Source: Tribonema minus
Taxonomy: Eukaryota; Sar; Xanthophyceae; Tribonematales; Tribonemataceae
DNA: 64,000 bases
Direction: 5' to 3'
Assembly: GCA_017506865.1 (NCBI GenBank)
Contig: JAFCMP010000546.1
Span: 1-64,000, forward strand
The translations under genes and the position numbers were made by a program. Below are positions 33,169 to 46,100 of this stretch, piece after piece. Under the pieces are notes generated by a model. The model did no database searches. It had not been told where the DNA came from and saw only the letters and a program-made list of their open reading frames with translations. How positions within the stretch are numbered: the stretch's first letter is position 1; each line of letters begins with the position of its first letter.

Positions 33169-34192
33169 CACAGTTTTTGAGTGTTCACGTCGACCTGAGC
33201 CGCACGTGGGTCCCTGCTTATTAAAGAGGTTTACGAAGCCAGTATTTATCAGTGTGCCGCCAACCAGGTCGAAGATATATCACAGTTGGCCTGGTCAGTG
33301 AGCGTACTACAGGGTGGCCCTTCCCTGCAGCTGCGTTTACAGAAATGCTGTGAGCAGACGCTTGCTACAAGCATGAGAGCTGCATATCTTGCAAATTTCA
33401 TATTCTCCGCCCGTCAAGCGAAATTTGATGGAATCTACAAAGGGAGCAAATTATATGTTTGTGCGATAATGTTGACGCTGGACGACAGTAGTGTCTTGTG
33501 CTGTTGCGCCAAAATACCATTTCAATGCAGATGCATTCGACCACCATCATCATCCCGACGACCTCCTACTTGGGGGTAGGTTTAGGGTGTTGGGTTAGGG
33601 TCTAGGGCAAGTAAGAAGAAGGCCAACAGCATTGGAGTCGGTGGCTCGTTTTGCACTTTGTTTGCGCAAAGGCCACCTGCATCGTGGTTGTAGCTCTTTG
33701 GGGATGGAAGAAATAGAGACAGGCAGCGAAAAAAATCTTTTGATGGGCGCAGCTGCTGCAGGCAAATGCATGAACTTCAACAGTGCCCACCGCGAGAAAC
33801 ACCATGCGCTAGTCTCGGCCTCGCCGACACCCCCCTTGGGTTTTGCAAGATGATGATTGATGGCGGGAATGTCGCAGCTGAAGTTGTGAGAGCGTGTGAG
33901 CTCGCGACCGCAAAACCCCATGGGAGCGTTGGGATGCACTGAAAGTGATGGTGAGTTCCATTCCTGAACTTCAAGTTCATAAGACAGTAAATGATATCTG
34001 CCGCCGTGCACAAGCAGGACATATGAATGACGCAGGCCATGGGGCCCAGGGCAGGCACGCCGTTAAACCACCACAAAAGTTGTGCATTTGAAAGACCGCG
34101 GCAGATGCAGCTGCAGTGGAGCTGCAGCGATCAACCCGTGAAGACGATGCATTCGAACTGCAAATCCAGAATCATTCATGCTTGCACGGGCG
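33169..34192. other. intergenic region between eIF4B-like and giant gene
   Basis: About 1 kb, the promoter side of the eIF4B-like gene and the 3' flank of the giant gene. An open + frame at 33286-33579 is unrecognised. A degenerate TTAGGG cluster lies at about 33575-33605 (GGTTTAGGGTGTTGGGTTAG). Confidence 0.5.
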
Positions 34193-37100
34193 TCAAGCTT
34201 CCGCGGCAACCGACGCCCCCCCCCCCTCCCCCGCGCACGCCGCCAGCGCCTCCTCCAGCTCCGGCACGCCGCGCAGCAGATCCGTCTCCGCCGCCAGCAG
34301 CAGCAGCTGCAGCATCTCGCACAGCTGCGCCGCGAGCTCCCTCGCGGTCGAACTCGAAGAGGCCGCGCTCGGCGCCTGCGGCGGCGGTGGGGGCGGCGGC
34401 CGCAGCAGCGCCTCCAGCAGCTGCGCCGCGACGCCGCGCGCCGCCGCCGCTGCGCCCTCGAACCGCACCGGCCCCGCCGCGCGCGCCAGCGCGGCCGCGG
34501 CCGCGCGCAGCGCCGCCGCCGCCTGCAGCGCCGCTGCCGTGCTGCCGCCGCCGCCGCTGCCGCTGCCGTCGTCCGCAAGCAAGTGGCATAGCGTGGTGGC
34601 GTAGGCAGCAGCGCGCGCTAGCACCTCCACGGGGCCTGCCGCCACGACGCGCTGCGCTGCCGCCAGCGCCGCCGCCGCCGCCGTTGTCGCCGAGAGGTCA
34701 ACGGCGCGCGAGAGCAGCAGCAGTTGGCGGCAGGCGGCGGAGGCGTCGCCGGCGCGCAGCGTGGCCGCGACGGCGGCGCACGCTGTCGCGTAGTACCGCT
34801 CCTCGGGGCTGCGGTCGTCGTCGGCGTCTCGGAAGGCCTGAGTGCAGCGGACGGGAGCGACGGCAGAGCGATTGGCAGGCGCAGAGGGCGGCAACAGCGG
34901 TGCCGCATGCATGTGGGGAGACAATATGTAGTTAAGAGGGGGGCTGTGCAGCCGCAAGCCCCACCGCACCTGGTGGCGCAGCAGTAGCGCATTGAGTTGA
35001 AATGCGCGCAGCATAGAAGTATGAGCGCAGTCGGCCCACGCAGCGCAGGGGGCAATGCGAGTATGGTCGGGGGTATTGCGCAACGTGGTGCTCAAGGCGT
35101 CAAATACGTTCATGTGCGCAAGGACAGACCATCATCGGATGCTGGTGCTTGCAGTTGGAAAAGCATGGCAGCGGCTGATGCTCTGCGTAGAGGCCAAGCA
35201 TTCGGTGCCGTACGCATGGTTATACACGGCGCAGCACAGCCGCTGTCACGCACGTAGCTTACAGCACCTGCTGAGTGGTGTGGCTTGGGAGGTGTGCTGC
35301 ACCTCCATGCGCACGCCGGAAGTATGCATGTACACACGAGCGCCGTTAATAGATGAGGCTCGGCCGTCTCCCGCATACAATCAAAAACCATCTACCTTTC
35401 CGGAGCGCGTAAACAGACATACCAACAACACCATTCCGTAGCTTCCGAGTGTGCGCGTACAGCCGTATCCTCCTTGCACACACGCAACACCACGCTTTCC
35501 GGCTGCTGCGGCTGCGCACGCGCACCTGGTATTGTGTACTGCGAAGCGTGGTCTGCGCACAAGCGCTTGAAAACTGTGTACTGCGAAGCGTGATGCACAC
35601 AATTTCCAAGCGTGCGTGCGCGCAGCCGCAGCGGCGGCGCACCTGCAGCCGCACCGCCTCCGCGTGCCGCGCGTCCGCGAACACGCCCTCGAACGCGACG
35701 CGCGCGGGCACCGGCGGCGCGCCCCCCCCCGCGCCCCCGCCCTCCGGCGCCACGAACACCGCCCGCAGCGCGCACGGCACGAACACCACGGCGCCGTCGC
35801 CGCCGCTGTAACTGCCGTAACCGCCCCCCGACGCCTCCCAGCGCAGCAGCACGTGGACGGCGAGGTCGGCGCCGGCGGGCAGCTGTGGCGCAAGCGGCGC
35901 CGCCTCGCCCGCGGCGCTGCGCCGCAGCTCCGCCGCGGTGTAGCGCACCTGGCGGCGGAGGGCGGCGGCGGCGGGCAGCAGCGCGGGGGGGGGCGGGGGG
36001 GGCGCCGGGGGAGGGGGTGAGACGCTCGCGCGGTGAGGGGGGGGCGGGGGGGGGGGAGGGTTGAGGTGCGCATGCCTGTGCGCGCGGGCAGGGGTGGGCA
36101 CGTCGCCATGAAGTGGCATGTTGAGGTTTGTAAAGCACAACGCTGGAACGAGGAGAGATACTGATGTTGGGTGTGCAATTGGACGGGAGTGGGAGGGTGG
36201 CGATGATGACGGCGCATGTTGTCGTCGCCCTCACCCTGACCCTGATTACTGCCCTCGGCCCCAAGGCTTGTCACCCTGGTGATCCATGCCTCGGCGCCAT
36301 TGACAATGCAGTTGCCACGTGAAGGGCGGAGCGGCCGCGGTCCCCCATGCTTTCAATACCAGTGCGCATATCTGAGTAGTTACGAGCTCTCCACGCTGAA
36401 CTGGTGTCGGGCGATCAACCTATCACAGTTCACTGGCACGTGAGGCATGCATACCGAACAACGTGACTTCGGCATACATTTTACATTGTGCACATTTGCT
36501 CAACACGCAGGGACATCATGTGCGCCCTGGCGGAACTCGATCGCAACAGCCAAAGGCTTCCCGGAAACGGTAGCGAGTACGTTGAGAAACTGGAACACGC
36601 CGCTCGGCATTGCCTCGCCCCTCGCGCCGTCGAACGCGCTGCCGCCATACTCCCCACGTATCCATTGATGCATGCCCACCTGCCAATCATGCACATCAAG
36701 GCGCGTCTTGACAGTACAGTTGCTGTGACGGATGCGACGAAACACTTCAAGTATATTCATTGGAGGTATGCTTGAACACCGGCGCTCGATGTTGCCCCGC
36801 ATCGGGCGCGCTGCCGCCTGCCCCCAACAAATTGACGCTGCATGCCAATTCGGGGTCCGGTCAGGGGCACCGCACACACCACGTGACTCTACCGCAAGAT
36901 CTCTTGAGATACTTGAAATAGAAGTATACGTCAAGTAGTCGTAGGGGTTTGTTGTGACACTGCTGGAACACTGGCGCTCACCGTGGCCTCGCCCTCCGCG
37001 CCATCGAGGAGCGCGCAGCTGCCATACCTCAACACGCGAGACGCGCGCCCGCCCATCGACCATGCACGTCAAGGCGCGCGACTCTGCCGCAACAGTGCAG

Positions 37101-40100
37101 GCGCTCTGGCATAAAACGAAACATGTCCAATGTGACACTCCTCTGTCAGATAACACCGGCGCTCACCGTTGCCTCGCCCTCCGTGCCATCGAGCAGCGCG
37201 CTGCCGCCGCCGCTGCCGCCGTGCGTCGGCCACGGCGCCGCCGCCGCGGGCCCCGCCGCAAGGCCGAGCAGCACGTGCGGCGACGCAGACTGATCCACGG
37301 ACTGCGCCAGGCGCACGGACCAGTCCAGGAACAGTTCCAGCGCGCGCCGTTCCTGGGAACATGCCACGCAAGGTTGCGCTTCGGACTGAGTAGGTGAACC
37401 GGATAAAAGTCACATACTTGAGGTAGACTTTACGAGAGCAAAGGAACCATGCGGCGACGCGAAATGGCTCACGGAAAGCGCAGATTTACCATTCCAGAGG
37501 GACGGTTCAGGCGCATGATAAACGCCTGGCGGGGGCACCGGTAGCACGTGCATCTTGAGCGCAGAGGGTGGGTATCAGTATTAGTATGTATACATACCTC
37601 TAATCAGATCATTCACAGCGAGTAGCTCGTTCGCAGACCGTCTTTCACAGTGTGCTTTGGCACTGATGTAGTGATGGGGGGGGGAAGGGTCATCGTACAC
37701 GTGGTCAGCACGCACCCCGGTGCGCTTGGCCCACATAGCTGTTTGTTAATCACGTTGCGGCATTCATGTCTGTTTAGACTAATGGTGTAGGGGAAGGGTC
37801 AGGATTAGGGTTAGGGTTACACATCCCACAAGTACACTAAACCTACATATACTCTGTGCCAGCCATTTTACTTGAAGTGGTGCCAAGTGCGCACTTCACT
37901 CTCCGAACACTACATCACAGCGTCCTTTGCACAGCACTTCCAGCGCTGCAGCAGCGACTTATGTGAGAACAACGCCCAGTGTAACCCCAACACTAATAAG
38001 CTTGCCACTTATACATACCCCTACCTGCTGCCGCGTGTCGCACCCCACCACGTACACCGCCAGCGCCTCTACGAACAGCGGCGGCGGTAACGCCCCCCCC
38101 CCCTTATCAACAGCGGTCGCGGCGCCTAACACACACGCACCCTCCCTCCACTTCACCTAAGAAACGGGCTATCTACCTACGTACGATCGTACCCCCACCT
38201 GCCGCCGCGTGGCACATCCCACCACGAACACTGTCAGTGCCTCGACGAACAGCGGTGGCGCCGCCGCCGCCGCCGCTGCCGCCGCTGCAGCGCTCAGTTT
38301 CACCCCCGCCATCAGCCCCGCGCCGACGCTGAGGTGCACGGCGTACTTTGCACAACACTACCAACGCTGTGAAAAGCGAATCATGCAAGCACGCCCAGCT
38401 TAACCCTGGACTCACCCTAGCCAGCCAACTGATCATACACACCTGCCGCCGCGTGTCGCACGCCACCACAAACACCGCCAGAGCCTCGACAAACAGCGGC
38501 GGCGCCGCCACCGCCGCCGCCGCCGCTGCCGCAGCAGCGCTCAGTATCCCCCCCGCCATCAGCCCCGCGCCGACGCTGACGTGGAGCTCGCGCCACGCGC
38601 GCGCGGGCCCCTGCAGGTCGCGCTCCGGCGGCAGCGGCGGCGGCAGCACGGGCAGGCGCACGAGCGCGGCGGCAGCGGCGGAGGGGTCCGCCGCCGCGAG
38701 CGCCGCGGCGTGGCCGTGGACGTGGAAGAGGACCTGCGGCGGCGGCGGCGGCGGTGGCAGCAGCAGCAGCGCGCGCGCGCAGCAGAGTTGCATTTGGGCT
38801 TGGTGTCAGCTGGCTGAACACGCGCGTGTGCATGTGGTGGCTGTGCTTCGATTGCAGATGTGAGTGCTGGGTGCGGTCCTTTGCGATCAGCACAAGTTGT
38901 GTTGTTGTGCAGCGGCGGCAGCGGCGCGGAGGAGGACCGACAGCAGCGGCCGCGCAAAGAGGGCCGCGGCGGCGTCGCAGCAGCGCATGCACGTCAAAGC
39001 TGGCCTTCGCGACAGCCAGATTGACACACGAAGCGCGTATTCGAGCTGCATATGCATATGTTGGTTGTGCTTCAAATGTGGCGTGCATCCCTCCTGAGTG
39101 ATGTGTGGGATCCTAGTCTACTAGCACACGTGTAGCGTTAGACGCGGAGGCGCGTGTGTGCGCGGCACGGCCCGGCGCCTCAGTAACCCTAATCCTAACC
39201 CTAACCCTGACTAAGCCTGACCCCAACCCTAACCTCACCCTAAGACCGGATGACGCCTCCGCTGGCGCAGGTCTGCGCGCATGGTGGGCTGCGCTTCATG
39301 GTCCAAGTACTACATTAGTGCATCACCTCCAGAAACTCCGAATTCTGTCCGCAGACAACCAGCTTCGGCAAAGCTGCTCGGCAGGGAAGGCTGATCATCA
39401 ATGAGTCCTATATACACGCCATGCATCAAGAAGTGAAGCACCTGCGGCGGCAGCACCGTGCGCATTGCTGAATGGCACCGCCGCGATCACATATGCGCAC
39501 GCACTACATCAGAGCGCCACAAGCAAGCGCTGAATGCGACCATGCGCTGCAAGCTCCCAAAGGGGCCAAAACGATTCTCCGGTTGCTGCTGTTCCATTGC
39601 TCAATTCTTTGATCACACCAGTCATCGAGGTGAAAGCACCTACCGGCGGCGGCGGCGGCTGCGCGGCGGCGGCGCCGGCGGCGGGCGCGTTGCTGAGCGC
39701 CAGCGCAGCGGCGGCGGCGCGCGGCGTGATCACGCACGTCCAGCGCGGGAACGGCGTGCGTGGCAGCGGCCTCACTACATCAGCTTGCAAAACGCACGCG
39801 TTTCGCATATGTGCGGTAAGCTCACAAAGGGGCTGAATGAACGTTTACTTGCTGCTGTTTTATGAAGACTGATCATTGGTAGAAATGCAAGACACACCAT
39901 TCATCGAGTTGGAGGCACCTACCGGCGGCGGCGGCTGCGCGGCGGCGGCGGCGGCGGCGCCGGCGGCGGGCGCGTTGCTGAGCGCCAGCGCGGCGGCGGC
40001 GGCGCGCGGCGCGATCGCGCACGTCCATCGCGGGAACGGCGTGCGCGGCAGCGGCGCGCGCAGCGCCTCCGTCTGGGACACCACGATGCACTCGTCGAGC

Positions 40101-43100
40101 CGGCGGTCCGTTGCGTACTGCAAGTGCGAGAGCGGCGGCATAAGGAATGCAGCTCGCATTAGATGCTTCAGTTCGCATATATTCGGGTACATGACATCAG
40201 TACAGCGAGGGGTCGAATTTCGGATCTGCGGCGCGGAGACAGGCTGGGCGGCAGCGGCGCGCGGAACGCCTCCGCCTGAGACGTCACGATGCACTCGCCG
40301 AGCCGGCGGTCCGTCGCGTACTGCGGAAACTGCAGCGCACACAACGCGCAGCTCGCATTAGACAATTCAATCACGGTCAACCCCAACTCTACTACCATCC
40401 GTAACCTCTATACAGTATTGAGTATGCAGCGCTCAAGAATGGTGACGCACTCGCCCAGCCTACGGTCTTAGGGTTACCTAACCCTAACCCTAACCCTAAC
40501 CCTAACCCTAACCCTAACCCTACTCCTAACCCCAATCTTAAACCCAACCCTCGGTCGGTCGCGTATCACGCAGGCGGCGACGCTTACTATGACATTCGGG
40601 AAGTTTCCCGAATGTACCATTCAGTCATGCATACTTCTATCTCGCAAACTATGGACCAGTTTCATCAAACGCAAGTTTTGAGAGTACAGTGGGGGGGGGG
40701 CACATACAGGAGGACGTAGGGGAGGACCCTGAGATGCCATTTGGCGGCGGCGGCGTTTGAGTGGTTGTCGTTGCGACACTTTCAGACTGTCATACGACAT
40801 GTAGATTCCTTACAGCTAGATGCCAATCATCTGGGCTTTTTCGCGCCCTGAGCGAGAATTAATAAAAAGTACAGTAGGGAACAGTGAACCATACGAAAGG
40901 AGTAGGGTCTGGGATAGATGTTAGCAGTGGACAGAGGTTTGGGTTGGGGTTAGGTTAAGGCAACCCCATGAGGTGTTTCACTGCACGTCCGCAATGTCGA
41001 CCAAACGTACTTTGAGTGTGCGGTGCGGTGGTTGAACCCATTGTGGTGAGTGAGCTCGGTACCAGAGCGCCTTTCTTCTTGTCCACACGGAAGGGAGTGC
41101 CAGCAACCCCTTGTACCGATATGCGGCACCATGGACCTCAGCAGACGCGCAGAACCGCGTGCCTCGCCATGTCATTCTTGCAGCAGGGCGGCTTCGCACG
41201 CGGTGCGCTCGCGCATAGTGCGCTCGCGCTGCCGCAATCGACCTCAGATCCAAACTCCCAACGCATCGCGCTGCCGATTGCGGCCAAGTTCTAAACCTGG
41301 CCCTAGTTCTAGGGCTTCTGCCCGCCCCAGAGCAAGTGCTCTGTGGCCAGTCGCATGCCGCAGCTGTCTACTGCGCACATAAATCAGTCACTGACAGACA
41401 CATTTTGGACCACACGGGCCACTGCGAACACACAATGCCAGTGAGCACACCGCACACACAACAATGCCGACACACCCTGTGCTCATTGGCATATGACGAA
41501 CATACCAAGCAGCAGCATAACTCGCAATTAGCGACTCATGACTTGTGAGTCGCAACAGCGCACCTGCAGCAGCGCGGCCTCGCACGCGATGCACTCCGGC
41601 ACGGTGTCCTCGCGCAGCACGTGGTAGAGTAAAGACTCGTGACTCATGGCTCGTGACAGCGCACCTGCAGCAGTGCGGTCTCGCGTGCATGACTCATGAC
41701 TCGCGACTCGCGACAGCGCACCTGCAGCAGCGCGGCCTCAAATGAGACGCACTCCGGCATGGTGTCCTCGCGCAGCACGCGGTTACCCTCGGCAACTCAT
41801 GACTCGCAACTCGCAACTTGTGACTCGCGACTCGCAACTCACGACTCACGGCAGCGCACCTGCAGCAGCGCCGCCTCGCACGCGATGCACTCCGGCACCG
41901 TGTCCTCGCGCAGCACGCGGTTGACCTCGGAGCGAACGCGGACGCCTGACCCTAACCCTGAGCGCTGCTGACCGCGGCCGAGCTCTAGCCCTAGCCCTAG
42001 ACCTAGGGCTTCCGCCGCATCCTGCTGCAGGTCAGCGAGAGGCCGCAGCCACGGCAGCGGCGGCGGCGGCGGTGCAGGGGCGGCGGCGGCGGCGGCGGTG
42101 TGCACTGCCGTCTTGAACTTGCGGAAGAGGCCGCCGCCCTGCGGAGCGGGTTGAGCGTTGCTGGTGCTGGTCAGAAGTTGAAGTAGGCGATGTGTCATGT
42201 GTGGGGCAGCAGGATGGCGTGCTTGTGGTGACGTGCCACAGGCGATTCACTGCGTCAATGCTCAGCACAGCTACCTCGTTAGGTACATGGGCGGATTGCA
42301 GGGGGATGAGGCGGAAACGTCTGGTACGTTTGACAGCGTGCTTAGGGCGAGGGTTAGGGTTAGGGTTAGGTTTAGGGTTAGGGTTAGGGTTAGGCTAACC
42401 CTAACCCTAACCCTGAGGGCAGGGAATAGTGCGCTTGCGACAGCACGGCCGTGGGGCGCCGGGCATAGCGGCGAGGCGAGGGGCACTGCCACTATCACCG
42501 CTGACATCGCCACCATGATCAGCCGTAACTTCAAACCTAATCACAATCCTAACCTTAACCCTAACCCTAACCCTACACCTAATCCTAACTCTGCACAGAC
42601 TTACCTGCAGCTTCGTCCATGGCCCTGCGCGAGCGCTTCTGGTGTGTGACCACTAGGGTCTAAGCCTAACCCTAACCCTGATCCTGACCCTAGCTAGGTG
42701 AAGCACAGTGTATCCCCTGGGCAACAAGTATGGTCAACCGGCCATGGCTCGTCACTCTCGTTTCTTTGTCAGTGCTGTTGCTGTTTATGTCTGGGTAGGT
42801 AAACTGGCCAAGCCTCAGCCAGCCTCGTCTGGCCACATCCTGAGCACTGAGCATGCTAACTTGCGGTCAGGATTAGGGTTAGCCTAACTCTAATTCTTAA
42901 CGTTAACTTATCCCTAACCCTCACCCTAACCCCAAGCGCATTGCCCTCCGCTGCTGGCGTGCGCGCTTGCCGTCCTGTTCCAGGTTAGGGTTAGGGTTAG
43001 GGTTAGGGTTAGGGTTAGCCTGCCGCTGCCACAAAGCCCCGGGCCAGTCACTCTCTGTCCAGGATTAACGCTCATACTCAACAAAGAAGTGCCCCCATGC

Positions 43101-46100
43101 CTACCTCTGACCCCTAACTCTAACTGTACCTTAACAGCAAGAGCACTTTGCACAGGTGCGTCATACCCCTGGACCAAGTGCAACCTTGTCATAGACAAAC
43201 TTCAAGTTTTTCATGGACGTCCTTCACCTTGTGCCGCCCCTGCTGCTGCTCTCCCTGCTGCCCCGCCCGCCCGGCGACCGTGGCCTCCGTTCCACGTGTG
43301 CGTCACACCCCTGAGCAAACTTTAACTTTTCAATGATGAACTTCAACTTTTTCCATGCACAGACTTCACCTTTTGCCGTCCCCGCTGCTGCTCTTCCTGC
43401 TGCCCCGCCTGCCCGGCGCCCGCCGCCTTCATTGCACATGTGCGTCACACCCCTGAACAAATTCAATTTTGTCACAGACAAACCTCAACTTTGTCAAGGA
43501 AAGCCTCACCTTTTGCCGCGCACGCTGCTGCTCTCCATGCTGCCCCGCCTGCCCAGCAACCGCGGCTTCCGCCGCTGCCGCCGCGGCGACGCCCTTGGCC
43601 CATGCCAGCAGCCCTATCGCTGTGGTGATTTCATCGACTGGCGGCGGCGGCGGCGGTTGCTGCGCGTTGCCTGCCGTCGCACTCTGAAGAGCAACGCATG
43701 TACGCATGGTCAGCTGTGACTCTGCCTGCAAGTGCTGCAGTTTAATGCAGCTTGCGATGATGCAGACACGCTTTTAAGGGCGGGTTATGCCCTCGGCCCG
43801 CCCTTGCAGGCCTATTGCCGTGGTGATTTCGTCTGCCGGCGGCAGCCACGGTTGCCGAGAGCTGCCTGCCGTCGTGCTCTGACGAGCAACGCATATACAC
43901 GTGGACTGTGTCAGCTGTGGCTGTGTCTGCAAGTGCTGTAATTCAACGAAGCTTGCGATGATGCAAACGCGCTTTCAAGTGCCTTGGCCCACGCCAGCAG
44001 GCCTATCGCCATGGTAAATTTGTCAGCTGGCGGCGGCGGCAGCGGTCGTTGCTGAGCGTTGCCTGATGTCACACTCTGGCGAGCAAAGCATATACACATG
44101 GTCAGCGTTGCCAACTGTGGCCGTCGCTGTCCAGTGAGGCACGTGGTAATGCAGACAGAGTTTCCGTAATTTCTATTTTTCTTCTTTGTTTTGTTGTCTT
44201 GCGCTGGACTGCACACGTGCCGCGCTGGTGACGAATCGTGCGCTGGCAGCAGCTACCGAGCGCCACTGCTGCTGCCGTCCCCCTGCGGCAGCGGCGCACA
44301 GGACGCATCAAACCGACCGCAGCCACAACTCCCATTGATGTCAGCGCGCATTCGATGACGGTGCACACGCCTCAGCAGCGCTTCGCGCCGCACTCATTCA
44401 GCGGCACCCTTCACTGCAACAGCGCTGAAAGCAGCGCTCCGCGCCACAGCCTGTGCTCAACACGACGCAGTGCGACGCGGAGAGAGACTCCTGCGTACGC
44501 ATAAGGCCCGCGTGAACGGCAGCGCCCACCTCAGCAGCGCCCCGCGCCACGGCCGGTGCTCAATGTGGCCCATTCATCAAAGCCACGGCAGAGGAACACC
44601 TGCCTGGCTACCCCTGTGTGACAGTGCTCAATACAGGCAGCAACGCTCACCTCAGCAGCGCTCCGTCCGACGGCCTGCCTTACGTGGTGCATACATTGAA
44701 GCCAGCCACCGCAGAGGCATCGACCCCTACCTCCAGGGGGTACCTACGCGCATGGCAGCGCCCACCTCAGCAGTGCTCCGCGTGTCTCATCGTGGCATAC
44801 ACAGTAGAGCCGCTGCACACGGATACAAGGCTCATATATCGAAGCCACTGCAAAGGAATACCTGCCTACCTGGGTACCCATGCGTGGCAGCGCTCAACTC
44901 AGCAGCGCTCTGCGCGACTAATTGAGGCGCATACACTCAAGCCCCGTGACGCATGCAGTCAAGGCCACTGCAGACGGCTACGACGCGCCTACACTGAAGC
45001 CACCGCAGATGAACACCTGCCTACCTACATACCGACGCGTGGCAGCGCTCACCTCAGCAGCGCTCCGCGCGACGGCCAGCGCCTCCGCGTGCGTGTACTC
45101 GCACACCGCGGCGCAGTCGTGCGCGACCGACAGCGCCACGGCGTTTAGCCACGCCGCGAGACGCGACAGGCCGCGCGCCGCCGCCGCCGCCGCCGCCGCG
45201 CACGCCTGCGCGTCGGCGCGGTGGAAGACCGGCAGCCTGCGGGTGAGTGCAATGGGAGGAGGACGCGTGGTCACTCAGCGGCAGTTGAACGCACAATTGC
45301 GGTGAAACACACAGCTCGTGGTTATCCAATCGTGGATGCATGAGCGCTGCCGCAGCCGCCGCCGCCGCGCTCGCCTCTGCGTCGGCGCGGTGGAAGACCG
45401 GCAGCCTGCGGTGAATGCGCCGCGCAACGAAAGGGAGGAGGGCGTATGGTCACTCATCGGCAATGAAACACACGAGTGCACGACAGCGAGCCTGACCCGC
45501 CCCCTACCCTAGCCGTACCCCTACCCCTACCCCTAAATGACACGCTAACCCTCACGCTGACCGTAGGGGCGCACCTGAGGCCCTCCGCGTCGACGTTAGA
45601 CAGCTCCGCGACCCACACGAGGACACTTGCCTTCAGCGTCTCCTCCTGATGTTGACCCTATTCCTCACCTTTAAGTTTGCCCCAAACACCCAACCTTACC
45701 CTGCTGATGCTGGCGCTAACCTTATGATCACTAACCCTAACCGTAGGGCGCACCTGAGGCCCTCCGCGTCGACGTCGGACAGTTTTTGAAAACATAACCC
45801 TAGTCCCAATCCTAACCCTGACCCTAACCCAGACCCTAACCCCTCAGCCTGACCCACACCATTGCCTGAATTCCAGCCCTAGCCCTACCACTAACCCTCA
45901 CCCTACCCGCAGGGCGCACCTCAGGCCCTTCGCGTCGACGTCAGACAGCTCCGCGACCCACGCGCGCGCCCTTTACATCTCACCCTAAACTTGAATCTGA
46001 CCCCAATCAAACCCATACACCAAACCATAACCCCAACCCTAGCCCCAATCCTTACCCTAAACCTAGCACCCACCCCCCGCCTCGGCCTTAACTTCAACCC

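Noticed and set aside
40468-43018. Telomere-like tracts as a chromosome end
   Set aside because: They are short, in both orientations, and lie between phase-consistent exons of one gene.
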